Shown piece by piece: positions 7,494-14,603 of a DNA stretch of 15,350 bases. Positions within the stretch are counted from its first letter, which is position 1. The number at the start of each line of letters is the position of its first letter. Below the pieces are notes generated by a model. That model was given only the letters and a program-made list of their open reading frames with translations, was not told the DNA's origin and did not search any database. This DNA is from Candidatus Stygibacter frigidus. GTDB taxonomy: Bacteria > Cloacimonadota > Cloacimonadia > Cloacimonadales > TCS61. The stretch is taken from assembly GCA_030765325.1 (NCBI GenBank), contig JAVCCT010000308.1, positions 1 through 15,350 on the forward strand, read 5' to 3'. The position numbers and the translations under genes were made by a program.

Positions 7494-8370
7494 CTTTAGT
7501 TGTCTCTCTTGCCAGATAGCCTTTTGATAGCATAAGCACTGCAGCCTGAACTTCAAAATCTATCCCGGAAGCTTCTAAACCAGGTATATATTGGGTGTGA
7601 GCAAGTGATTGACTAACGACACCATCTGATAAATAGAAGCTCTTCTGAGCGGTTTTAGATGTGCCTTGAGCATTACTATTCATTTTTGTGATGGAGTCTT
7701 TCAGGAGCTTTATGAAATTACTCACCTGATCACCTTTTGATTTTAATACCTGCTCAGATGCCACCAGATCACAGCAGGGATGGGCTGGAAATGCGCTACT
7801 ATACCAGTCAATGATCTGATACCTTTCTGCCAGATTAAATATCGAGGGCACATAGTAACTGATAGCATCCACTTCCCCACTTTGCAGGGCAGCAGCCATG
7901 TCCATTGGTGTTCTGAATGGCACCATCTCTGGCATTGAAAATCCCTGCTGTGCAAACACCATTTCCGGAATGATCTCCAGAGTGGAATTCTTTAATACTC
8001 CTAATTTTGCTCCAGCCAGTTCCGACAATTTTGAATATTTATTATCAGCTATGATCCCATCGCTTTCACGCTCCAGGAATGAGATGATTTTCACCTTTTT
8101 ATCTTGAGACACATCCATCCAGGCATAAGTGAAGGGCATAATTGCCAGATCAATTCTGCCGGCAACCAAAGCTTCATTAGTTTCCCAGCCCGAATGAAAA
8201 TACTCAATCTGGTATTTTTTTGTAAAATCCTCCTGATTATTTTCAAGAGCACATTGCACTGGCAGATGGTTCATAGAAGGTTTTATCAAACCAATCACAA
8301 GCCTTTCTGACGGCTGATTCCCGCATCCCGCCAAAATTGCACAGCAGATTATGATCAAAATATACCTCAT
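7465..8370 (-). CDS. NitT/TauT (NMT1/THI5-like) ABC transporter substrate-binding lipoprotein
   Basis: This is a 301-residue lipoprotein. The second of two tandem ATGs (8370) is preferred because GAAGGAG sits 5 nt before it and only 2 nt before the first (8373). The signal sequence MRYILIIICCAILAGC gives a lipobox LAGC. The mature protein is a type-2 periplasmic binding fold: LVIGLIKPSMNHLP, AGRIDLAIMPFTYAW, GVLKNSTLEIIPEMV, and SGEVDAISYYVPSIFNLA with the FPAHPCCDLVAS strand typical of SsuA/TauA/CmpA/ThiY relatives. The substrate cannot be assigned: candidates in this family include HMP/thiamine precursors, sulfonates, nitrate and riboflavin. It overlaps the permease gene by 29 nt. The leader contains a terminator-like hairpin (8396-8426). 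Confidence 0.87.
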   Translation of the reverse strand: MRYILIIICCAILAGCGNQPSERLVIGLIKPSMNHLPVQCALENNQEDFTKKYQIEYFHSGWETNEALVAGRIDLAIMPFTYAWMDVSQDKKVKIISFLERESDGIIADNKYSKLSELAGAKLGVLKNSTLEIIPEMVFAQQGFSMPEMVPFRTPMDMAAALQSGEVDAISYYVPSIFNLAERYQIIDWYSSAFPAHPCCDLVASEQVLKSKGDQVSNFIKLLKDSITKMNSNAQGTSKTAQKSFYLSDGVVSQSLAHTQYIPGLEASGIDFEVQAAVLMLSKGYLARETTKDEVYYQILP

Positions 8371-8395
8371 CATTTCTCCTTCAAAAAATAAAAAT

Positions 8396-8426
8396 AGCCA
8401 CCTTGACCTTTACAGTCAGGGTGGCT
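8396..8426 (-). promoter_or_regulatory. Terminator-like hairpin in the SBP gene leader (possible attenuator)
   Basis: AGCCACCTTGAC (8396-8407) pairs with GTCAGGGTGGCT (8415-8426) over 12 positions with one T-G wobble and a 7-nt loop. On the minus strand it is followed by ATTTTTATTTTTT and then, within a few bases, by the GAAGGAG SD of the binding-protein gene. The plus-strand tail is not U-rich. An intrinsic terminator just before an SD is the usual expression platform of an attenuator or riboswitch. No TPP (THI-box), cobalamin, SAM or guanidine consensus was seen upstream, so the sensor, if any, is unknown. Confidence 0.55.
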
Positions 8427-8498
8427 AAGCCTATTTCTTAACTGATTACTTTTTCTTCTTTTTCCAAAACTTCTACTGATAGTTTTTATGTCAAGTAT

Positions 8499-8551
8499 CC
8501 CGCTTTCACCAACCTTGAAGCACCTTTGGTTCACGGTATTTGTGGAAAGGG
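8499..8551. repeat. GC-richer segment with nested imperfect inverted repeats
   Basis: An outer imperfect pairing (CC and CTTTC at 8500-8507 with GAAAGGG at 8545-8551, one bulged G) encloses an inner ACCAA (8508-8512) / TTGGT (8526-8530). It stands out from the AT-rich flanks and directly precedes the 9-bp array, so the two may be one element. It is not a recognised RNA family. Confidence 0.3.
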
Positions 8552-8568
8552 ATATAATTGGAGGATTT

Positions 8569-8613
8569 TATAGGAATTATAGGTCTTATATGTCCTATAG
8601 GTCTTATAAATTA
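8569..8613. repeat. 9-bp tandem array, consensus TATAGGTCT
   Basis: There are five successive 9-mers: TATAGGAAT, TATAGGTCT, TATATGTCC, TATAGGTCT and TATAAATTA. A 13-bp exact direct repeat, TATAGGTCTTATA, is at 8578-8590 and 8596-8608. The third unit contains CCTATA across its boundary, the reverse complement of TATAGG, so short palindromes also form. It lies upstream of surE. The function is unknown. Confidence 0.75.
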
Positions 8614-8703
8614 CTTAGGTAGAAAAATTATTATTTGACTTTAAGGCTGGATTGATAAAAAAGTAATTATCATAGAGGTAAAAAATATTAAAGGAAATAG
8701 ATA

Positions 8704-9453
8704 ATGAGAATATTACTGACAAATGATGATGGCATAGAAGCACCGGGGATAAATATTCTGGGTAGACATCTGGAAGCAGCGGGTCATCAAATCACTTATT
8801 GCGCACCTCAAACGCAGCAGAGCGCAGCATCCCATTCCATCACTCTTCATGCTCCGATCCGTTTATATAAGAGTAGTGAGAGCAGATTTTCTGTATCAGG
8901 AAAGCCAACAGACAGCGTACTTATAGCTTATCATATTTTTGGTGGAGAAGCCTTTGACCTGGTGATATCAGGGATCAATCAAGGTCAAAATATGGCTGAG
9001 GATATTTTATATTCCGGCACAGTGGCAGCTGCTATTGAAGCCTGTTTTCTGGGTTATAAATCCATAGCGATTTCTGTAACCAGTTTCACAGATGTCCATT
9101 ATGATACGGCAGCAGCATATCTTTGCCGTTTACTCAAAGCAGGACTTGCTGATGAGATCAAAGAAAAAGAAGTGCTTAATATCAATGTGCCTAATGTGGA
9201 TATTGAAGATATAAAAGGTGTGAAGATAACACATCCGGGTCATCGGCATTATGAGAACTTTGTAACTGAGATCAATGCTCCTCAAAATAATAAACTATAC
9301 TGGATCTCTGGGGATGTGGTCTGGGCAGAAGATGATGAGGCAGACACAGCAGTGATCCAGGAAAATTTTGTCTCCATCAGTCCGATTTTCCCTGATTTCA
9401 GTAAAAATGAGTCTAAGAAGCGTTATCAAAACTGGCTGAAAAGCAATAATTAG
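8704..9453 (+). CDS. surE: 5'/3'-nucleotidase SurE
   Basis: This 249-residue protein is full length for the family. The metal-binding residues of the SurE fold are all present: D8-D9 in LLTNDDGIEAPGI, S40 in APQTQQSAASHS, and N92 in VISGINQGQN, followed by ILYSGTVAAAIEA. GVKITHPGHRHYENF and DEADTAVIQENFVSISPI are also typical. SurE is a cytoplasmic metal-dependent phosphatase of nucleoside 5'- and 3'-monophosphates and short polyphosphate. It is the first gene of the plus-strand run, with 20 nt to the DUF368 gene, and its upstream region contains the 9-bp repeat array. The SD is AAAGGA about 9 nt before the ATG. Confidence 0.96.
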   Translation: MRILLTNDDGIEAPGINILGRHLEAAGHQITYCAPQTQQSAASHSITLHAPIRLYKSSESRFSVSGKPTDSVLIAYHIFGGEAFDLVISGINQGQNMAEDILYSGTVAAAIEACFLGYKSIAISVTSFTDVHYDTAAAYLCRLLKAGLADEIKEKEVLNINVPNVDIEDIKGVKITHPGHRHYENFVTEINAPQNNKLYWISGDVVWAEDDEADTAVIQENFVSISPIFPDFSKNESKKRYQNWLKSNN

Positions 9454-9473
9454 AATAATAAGGAATATTAATA

Positions 9474-10424
9474 GTGAAATATCTGATTGATCTGGTGAAG
9501 GGTTTAGTAATCGGGGTAGCAAATATAATCCCGGGAATCAGCGGTGGAACTTTTGCCTTGATCCTGGGGATTTATGAGCGGTTGATAAATGCAATCGGCA
9601 ATCTAAATGGTGAATTTGTTAAAGATCTGTTTTCCCGCAAAATTTTAAGTGCCCTGAAGCGGATAGATTTCTGGTTTCTGGTGCGCATATTCCTGGGCGC
9701 TATAATATCAATAGTTCTGCTTTCAAAAGTAATAGAATATTTTCTGGAGCAGCAACATGACCCCACTTATGCTTTTTTTGTGGGTTTGATAATACCTTCG
9801 ATCGCTGTACCCTGGAAAATGATGCAACGGCGGAAAATGCCGGAATTTATCTGGTTTATAATTGGAACACTATTTCTGCTGGCACTTTCAATCGGTTTTG
9901 GTCATTTAAATGATCAGAAAATGGAGATAAAGGCACAGGCAGAACTTCTGACAGCAGTGGATCTTCACAGCATCTGGCAGCTTGTCTTTGCTGCGCTCAG
10001 TGGAGCCCTGGCGATTAGCGCTATGATTCTGCCCGGTATCAGCGGATCGTTTGTGATGCTGCTTTTGGGACAATATAAAAACATGGTGACTGCAATAAAT
10101 AATCGTGACCTGATCTTCATTGCTGCTTTGGGAATTGGAATGGTAATCGGGATCATCATGTTTACCAGATTATTGAATATGCTGCTTAAGAAATTCCATT
10201 CGCAGACTATTGCTTTTTTAATCGGGCTGATGATCGCAAGTTTATTTACCTTGTGGCCCTTTAAGAAAGTTATAGAGCAGGGTGGAGAATTATATCACAC
10301 CTCGGTGAATATATTGCCTCAGGCAGGCGCTAATCTTTGGGTATCACTGTTATCATTTGCAGTAGGATTTTTTATAGTGTGGATATTCCTGAATCAGGAG
10401 AAAAAAGTGAGTCGTGAGACGTAG
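9474..10424 (+). CDS. DUF368-family membrane protein, predicted polyprenyl-phosphate (undecaprenyl-P) translocase
   Basis: This is a 316-residue polytopic protein with a GTG start (AAGGA upstream). Two copies of the family hallmark are visible: GVANIIPGISGGTFALILGIYE (residues 14-35) and ISAMILPGISGSFVMLLLGQY (181-201). Both contain PGISG, as expected of an internal inverted-repeat transporter. About eight or more hydrophobic helices can be counted. DUF368 proteins (PopT) have been shown in other bacteria to return undecaprenyl phosphate across the cytoplasmic membrane for cell-envelope polymer synthesis, so a lipid-carrier recycling role is the best inference here. It sits between surE and the MORN-repeat lipoprotein, spaced by 20 and 36 nt. 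Confidence 0.88.
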   Translation: MKYLIDLVKGLVIGVANIIPGISGGTFALILGIYERLINAIGNLNGEFVKDLFSRKILSALKRIDFWFLVRIFLGAIISIVLLSKVIEYFLEQQHDPTYAFFVGLIIPSIAVPWKMMQRRKMPEFIWFIIGTLFLLALSIGFGHLNDQKMEIKAQAELLTAVDLHSIWQLVFAALSGALAISAMILPGISGSFVMLLLGQYKNMVTAINNRDLIFIAALGIGMVIGIIMFTRLLNMLLKKFHSQTIAFLIGLMIASLFTLWPFKKVIEQGGELYHTSVNILPQAGANLWVSLLSFAVGFFIVWIFLNQEKKVSRET

Positions 10425-10460
10425 AAAGCGAAGAATAATATAAGAAACAGGAGTAGAAAA

Positions 10461-11381
10461 ATGCGAAGAGTTGCCCTAATCATAGCCTTAATGCTCATTT
10501 TGAGCAGTTGCAGCCGTAAGGTGAATGAAGTAGTAGAGAAATATGAAAATGGTAACTGGAAAAAGGTGATCGTTTATCAAGTGAAAGGTGATGAACGCAA
10601 GATGGTCAAGTCAATAGAATATTATGAAAATGGTGAAGTAAAGCAGGAAGTTGACTTGCGTAATGTGAAAGATTATTCAGTAAAAAAAGATACACCACCA
10701 GAAGAAACTCAAGCTGCCACTGAACCACCTCTAGATCAGAAAATTGAATATCAGGGACCTTATGCCGATATGATGAATCAGCCGGGAGCAGTGACACGAA
10801 AACTTGAGGGAGAAGAAAAGGAACGTGTTCTGGAAGCTATGCGTAAACGGAAAGAGGAGCAGCAGCAGGGCGAAGAATTCACTGAACTTAATGAGGATGG
10901 TGAAGAAGTAACTAAGATCCGTCAGGTTCTGGAAAGCTTTGAAGATGGCTCCGTGAAGCATGAGCAGATATTCGTGAAAGAAGAAACAGGAGGAGAACTG
11001 GAGAAGGATATCGAATATTATGCTAATGGGCAAATCCGTACTTATGTACCCTATGTGGCTGGCATAGCGACAGGGAAGTGGTTAAATTATTATCGTAATG
11101 GGCAGCTTAAAACCGAGGGACATTCACGTGGTGGAGAACATAATGGTGAATATACACAGTATTATGAGAACGGTAAACCGATGATGAAGGGACAATTTGT
11201 AGCAGGTAAAATGGATGGACTGTGGGAATATTACTGGGAAAATGGTAATAAGAAGATGCAGACGACCTTTGAAGCTGACAAAGATATAGGACCAACGCAG
11301 CGCTTTGATGAGAATGGAGAACCAATTAAGCGTCAATCACCCTTTAGAATTGGTGAAAAACTCGATTTAGATGGAAATTAA
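10461..11381 (+). CDS. MORN-repeat (YwqK-type) lipoprotein
   Basis: This is a 306-residue protein. The signal sequence MRRVALIIALMLILSSC has a lipobox LSSC (Cys17). Short MORN_2-type repeats appear early (YENGNWKKVIVYQ, YYENGEVKQEV) and in a C-terminal run, about 184-285 (YYANGQIRTYVPYV, YYRNGQLKTEGHSRGG, YYENGKPMMKGQFVAG, WENGNKKMQTTFEAD). They are separated by a charged, coiled-coil-like middle (about 112-180, rich in E/K/R/Q). Databases often label such proteins 'toxin-antitoxin system YwqK family antitoxin', but nothing here suggests a toxin partner. It is better read as an envelope-anchored repeat protein of unknown role. SD CAGGAG. Its stop overlaps the next start as TAATG. Confidence 0.85.
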   Translation: MRRVALIIALMLILSSCSRKVNEVVEKYENGNWKKVIVYQVKGDERKMVKSIEYYENGEVKQEVDLRNVKDYSVKKDTPPEETQAATEPPLDQKIEYQGPYADMMNQPGAVTRKLEGEEKERVLEAMRKRKEEQQQGEEFTELNEDGEEVTKIRQVLESFEDGSVKHEQIFVKEETGGELEKDIEYYANGQIRTYVPYVAGIATGKWLNYYRNGQLKTEGHSRGGEHNGEYTQYYENGKPMMKGQFVAGKMDGLWEYYWENGNKKMQTTFEADKDIGPTQRFDENGEPIKRQSPFRIGEKLDLDGN

Positions 11382-12838
11382 TGCAATATAAATATATAGC
11401 CCAATTTGCCCGGGAAAAGATCAATCCCGGGCTTTTTTACAGGTCAGTGAAGCGATGGCGAGATCAATATGCAATATTCTTTAATGAAAATAAATACCTA
11501 AATATCAGTTTGATGCAGCAGGATCCACTTTGCTTTTTTACTGATAAAGACATTATTGAATGGGGATCAGCACCTGAACTGGCAATGATGGATCAGCATT
11601 TGAAGAGAGCGAAGCTGGATAAAATATCCATTTCAGACAAAGATCGCATCATAATTCTGCAATTCAGTAAACCAGATCCCTTTCAGGGACGGCAGCAATT
11701 AGATTTGATCCTGGAGCTGATACCACAATTTGGTAATATTATCCTGGTACGCCATGAAAATGAAAAGCCGATAATTATTGATTGTGCCAAAAAGATCAGT
11801 CTGGCAGAAAATCGACAACGCCAGTTATTACCTGCAGTGGAATATGAGCCACCTCCAGCAGGATTTGTAAATGATAAATCTGAAATTACCTTTCCCCTGA
11901 GCTTTACTGATAATATGCAGGTGATCGAGGAAGCAGAAGCTGGTTTCCAAAATATTAATGAACTCCTGGAAGCTGTATATTATGAAGGCTGGCTGCAGAA
12001 ACTGAGTGATCAAAATCTGAGAAGCCAACGGAAAATCTTATATAATAAGAAAAAGAAAAAGACAGCAAAACTCTTAAAACTAAAAGCTGAGCTGGATGAT
12101 GCTGAAAAGCAGACCAAATGGCTGCAAATGGGTGAATTATTAAAAGCGAATATACAGCAGGTAAAGCCCGGTAGTGATCAGATCTCACTAATAAATTATT
12201 ATGATCCGGCAATGGCTAAAATCACTATTGATCTTCAGCCGGAAAAATCTATGCAGTGGAATATCAATCATTATTTTAAGAAATATCGTAAAGCAAAAAC
12301 AGGTAAACTGATGATCTCCGAGCAAATCAAGCTAACTGAAAATGAGATAGCGGAGCTGGATAAGACGATGAAAGAAATTGAGGAGATCAATCTATTATTA
12401 CCCGGAGAGAAATTGCAGCATGTGAGTGGGAAAAACTCTGTGAGTGATAATATTACTCGCTTGATAATTGATGATAACTGGATATTTTTAATAGGCAGGA
12501 ACAGCACAGAAAATGACCTGATCACCACCCGAATCGCTCAATCTCAGGACTGGTGGTTTCATACCCGCATCTATAAAGGCACTCATGTGGTTTTACGAAA
12601 TTTTAAGAAGCAGGAACTACCGGAGCATCTTCTAAGACTTGGGTGCAGACTGGCAGCATATTTCAGCAAAGCAGGAAAGTCCACTAATGTTCCTGTGGAT
12701 TATACTCAAATCCGTCATGTGCGCAAGCCACGCGGTAGTGCACCGGGCTATGTGATATATACTGATCAGAAGACCTTATACGTTGATCCAATGAGTCTTA
12801 GAGATGCACGTGAGGAAATAACAGATTGGCAGAAATAG
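11381..12838 (+). CDS. rqcH: RqcH/NFACT-family ribosome quality control protein
   Basis: This 485-residue protein has NFACT order: NFACT-N (about 1-190), including LDKISISDKDRIIILQF with the D88-R89 pair that corresponds to the DR motif needed for tRNA-Ala use by RqcH; a helix-hairpin/coiled-coil middle (about 190-345, with a Lys-rich turn at 222-230); and NFACT-R (DUF814, about 362-470) with DNWIFLIGRN, DWWFHTRIYKGTHVVLR, AAYFSKAGKSTNVPVDYTQIRHVRKPRG and the terminal YTDQKTLYVDP. RqcH binds obstructed 50S subunits and adds C-terminal alanine tails to stalled peptides. It is shorter than B. subtilis RqcH (about 570 aa) mainly at the N-terminus, and the first residues do not match the usual beginning well. 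It overlaps its neighbours (TAATG upstream, 13 nt downstream), so it is co-translated with them. Confidence 0.9.
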   Translation: MQYKYIAQFAREKINPGLFYRSVKRWRDQYAIFFNENKYLNISLMQQDPLCFFTDKDIIEWGSAPELAMMDQHLKRAKLDKISISDKDRIIILQFSKPDPFQGRQQLDLILELIPQFGNIILVRHENEKPIIIDCAKKISLAENRQRQLLPAVEYEPPPAGFVNDKSEITFPLSFTDNMQVIEEAEAGFQNINELLEAVYYEGWLQKLSDQNLRSQRKILYNKKKKKTAKLLKLKAELDDAEKQTKWLQMGELLKANIQQVKPGSDQISLINYYDPAMAKITIDLQPEKSMQWNINHYFKKYRKAKTGKLMISEQIKLTENEIAELDKTMKEIEEINLLLPGEKLQHVSGKNSVSDNITRLIIDDNWIFLIGRNSTENDLITTRIAQSQDWWFHTRIYKGTHVVLRNFKKQELPEHLLRLGCRLAAYFSKAGKSTNVPVDYTQIRHVRKPRGSAPGYVIYTDQKTLYVDPMSLRDAREEITDWQK

Positions 12839-13716
12839 AGCAATTGCGCAATTGCCGAATGTGTCCGCGTAATTGTGGAGTAAATCGTTATCATGCTACT
12901 GGTTATTGCCGCTTGGGAGCGCTGCTAAAGATCAATACCTGGCAGAAACATTTTGGAGAAGAACCTTATATCTCCGGCACTAAGGGCAGCGGAACAATCT
13001 TCTTTTCCGGCTGCAATCTAACCTGTGTATTTTGCCAGAATTATCAGATTAGTCAGTTGAATAGCGGTAAGGAATATACTATTGCCAAAACCGCTGACAT
13101 CATGCTGGAGCTTCAAGCTGATGGCGTACATAATATCAATCTGGTCACTCCGAGTCAATTTAGTATTCAATTGATAGAAGCATTACACCTTGCCAGAAAA
13201 AGGGGACTTACTATCCCAATTGTCTGGAATACTAATTCTTATGAGAAAGTGGAAATTCTGCAAAAACTTAATGGACTGGTGAACATATACCTGGCAGATA
13301 TCAAATATGCCTCTAATGCAGCAGCAATAAAATTATCTAAGGCACCAGATTATTTCAATATAGCCACCAAGGCGATCAGCGAAATGTATCGTCAGGTTGG
13401 GCATATTAGGCTGGATGAAAATGATATTGCCAGGAAAGGGATAGCAATTCGGATACTGGTTTTACCTGAAGACGCAAATGGCACTGAGGCACTCTTGAAA
13501 TGGCTGGCTGAAAATATAGGAAATGATGTATATCTGAGCCTGATGTCACAATATTATCCAGCCTGGCAGGCAGCCAAATATCCTGAAACAACCCGTAGTC
13601 TTTCTCAGGGAGAATATGACAGTGCAGTTGAACTGGCAGAAAAATATGGTTTTCATAATTGCCTGATCCAGGAGTTGTCACCTTCGGCTGATTGGACACC
13701 AGATTTCAATAATTGA
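12826..13716 (+). CDS. PflX-like (COG1313) radical SAM protein
   Basis: This 296-residue protein uses a TTG start, GAGG 10 nt upstream, inside the end of rqcH (13-nt overlap). The N-terminus carries a cysteine cluster (C10, C13, C17, C28: NCRMCPRNCGVNR...GYCRLG), then the radical SAM motif C63-NLT-C67-VF-C70, with the preceding GSGTIFFSG. Downstream segments are VTPSQFSIQLIEAL, PIVWNTNSYEKVEIL, LADIKYASNAAAIKLS and the C-terminal SLMSQYYPA. This is the uncharacterised pyruvate-formate-lyase-activating-like family. Its substrate is unknown, and no pyruvate formate-lyase or glycyl-radical enzyme is nearby. No convincing terminator was found between its stop and the convergent gene; only an AT-rich palindrome at 13737-13748 (ATAATATATTAT) is present. 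Confidence 0.88.
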   Translation: MAEIEQLRNCRMCPRNCGVNRYHATGYCRLGALLKINTWQKHFGEEPYISGTKGSGTIFFSGCNLTCVFCQNYQISQLNSGKEYTIAKTADIMLELQADGVHNINLVTPSQFSIQLIEALHLARKRGLTIPIVWNTNSYEKVEILQKLNGLVNIYLADIKYASNAAAIKLSKAPDYFNIATKAISEMYRQVGHIRLDENDIARKGIAIRILVLPEDANGTEALLKWLAENIGNDVYLSLMSQYYPAWQAAKYPETTRSLSQGEYDSAVELAEKYGFHNCLIQELSPSADWTPDFNN

Positions 13717-13784
13717 TCATTAAGTAGAATCCAAACATAATATATTATTTTAACAAATTGCTCCCTAACCCCGCTTTCTATAAT

Positions 13785-14084
13785 TTAGTTAAACAACCCC
13801 ATTTGAAAAACACTGATCAATGTTCCCCACATCATTATTGCTAAAACGTAGCCAATCACCTGCAATACTAACCATGCTTTCGCCCAGTTTGCCTTACATA
13901 GATTTGTGGTGCTGCCAAAAGCCCACACCAGCAGCATTATTATTCCGATTAAAGGTATTGATGATATAATCAGCGTACCTAACCATTCTCCAACTGTCAT
14001 TTCTCGCTCTGATCTGCCTTCATAATTTTCCACTATTTCCTCCTGTTCTATTAATTGATCTCTTTCTAATGCTTGACTAATCAT
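13785..14084 (-). CDS. Small two-TM membrane protein, uncharacterised
   Basis: This is 99 residues from the ATG at 14084, which has AGGTG about 6 nt upstream. The frame stays open to an ATG at 14102 and a TTG at 14108 with weaker SD candidates, so the start is uncertain by up to 8 codons. A charged N-terminus (residues 1-28, acidic) is followed by the conserved-looking segment MTVGEWLGTLIISSIPLIGIIMLLVWAFG (TM1 about 33-56), a short positively charged loop STTNLCKANWAKAW, and TM2 (about 71-93). This WLGTLII..IPxIGIIMLLVWAFG...N...AKAWLI pattern occurs in small hypothetical membrane proteins of many bacteria. The function is unknown. It faces away from any partner and is convergent with the PflX-like gene. 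Confidence 0.75.
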   Translation of the reverse strand: MISQALERDQLIEQEEIVENYEGRSEREMTVGEWLGTLIISSIPLIGIIMLLVWAFGSTTNLCKANWAKAWLVLQVIGYVLAIMMWGTLISVFQMGLFN

Positions 14085-14195
14085 CTTTACACCTGCATTC
14101 ATTGTCAATCTCTTTATTTCCTGACTGGCATCCCCCCCGGAATTAATTTATAACTTGTCTCTGATAATTTTGTTGTGCATCTGTCGTCACCATCC

Positions 14196-14247
14196 GGGAG
14201 GTCTATCGACCATCAAGAAGGTAACTTAGCTTTGTTCAAGACCTCCC
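14196..14247. repeat. 9-bp inverted repeat GGGAGGTCT / AGACCTCCC with alternative inner pairing
   Basis: The arms at 14196-14204 and 14239-14247 are perfect and separated by 34 nt. Within the left arm, GGTC (14200-14203) can alternatively pair with GACC (14208-14211) around the tetraloop TATC, so two mutually exclusive structures are possible. On the minus strand it lies in the upstream region of the small membrane protein gene. It could be a structured leader or an interspersed repeat. Confidence 0.5.
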
Positions 14248-14515
14248 ATCTGAAACTTTCTGGTTGACTCTTTTCAACATATATCTAATATTTCCGACTT
14301 TTCGTAATTGTTTTAAATACAGTAACTTACATTCATAATGCAAAATCCACTATGTTCTATAACTAAATGATACATAAACAGATAGATGATCATGCCACTT
14401 TCCTTTTTAGTGATTTATCTACTTCAATGATTTTATCTGGTTAGTTTTTAATTGTAAGGGTAGTGATTTTCTCAAAAATAAAAATATTGGTGCATGTATC
14501 TTCGAAAAAGGGGCA

Positions 14516-14573
14516 AAAATGTAATATTTTGTTGTAAGTAAATTTATTGCAGGAGGTTATGACATTACATTTT
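14516..14573. repeat. Inverted repeat A: AAAATGTAAT / ATTACATTTT
   Basis: Perfect 10-bp arms (14516-14525 and 14564-14573) flank a 38-nt loop. The right arm is the first of several TTACAT copies. Confidence 0.6.
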
Positions 14574-14603
14574 CCTTACATTTCCTTACATTTCCTTACA
14601 TTT
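14565..14603. repeat. 10-bp tandem repeat TTTCCTTACA (TTACAT iterons)
   Basis: TTACAT occurs at 14565, 14576, 14586 and 14596, that is, at steps of 11, 10 and 10 bp, so the copies lie on one face of the DNA helix. The exact unit TTTCCTTACA occurs three times in a row (14571-14600). Confidence 0.85.

Larger units (their letters stand above)
8374..8703. other. 330-nt divergent intergenic region (SBP gene leftward, surE rightward)
   Basis: From left to right it contains the minus-strand leader hairpin (8396-8426), a pyrimidine-rich stretch (8449-8475), a GC-richer segment with imperfect inverted repeats (8499-8551), the 9-bp TATAGG array (8569-8613), and an AT-rich stretch leading to surE. A TTGACT at 8635-8640 could be a -35 box for surE, but no good -10 lies 16-18 nt downstream. 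An SD-like AAAGGA lies about 9 nt before the surE ATG. I see no tRNA and no recognised riboswitch consensus. Confidence 0.6.

Noticed and set aside
7494..7556. Upstream extension of the ABC permease (MKFRLQCLCYQKAIWQERQLK).
   Set aside because: Hydrophilic, no SD-supported start, and entirely inside the binding-protein gene. The ATG at 7493 gives a normal first helix.
8374..8560. TPP riboswitch expected upstream of an NMT1/THI5-like binding protein.
   Set aside because: No CTGAGA or ACCTGATC...GGATAATGCC type THI-box segments on the minus strand. Only the terminator-like hairpin is supported.
10461..11381. Label as a toxin-antitoxin antitoxin because of YwqK-type repeats.
   Set aside because: It carries a lipoprotein signal and MORN-type repeats, and no toxin gene is adjacent. 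The label is an annotation habit rather than evidence.
13717..13784. Bidirectional terminator between the PflX-like and small membrane protein genes.
   Set aside because: Only an AT palindrome (13737-13748) and a 6-bp TTTAAC/GTTAAA pair with a long loop are present; no GC-rich stem with a U tract.
14281..14500. Possible replication origin (DnaA boxes, iterons) in the AT-rich region.
   Set aside because: No good TTATNCACA boxes, and no dnaA, dnaN or rep gene nearby.
14565..14603. Tandem TTACAT repeats considered as a CRISPR remnant.
   Set aside because: The unit is 10 bp with no spacers of CRISPR length, and no cas gene is in view.
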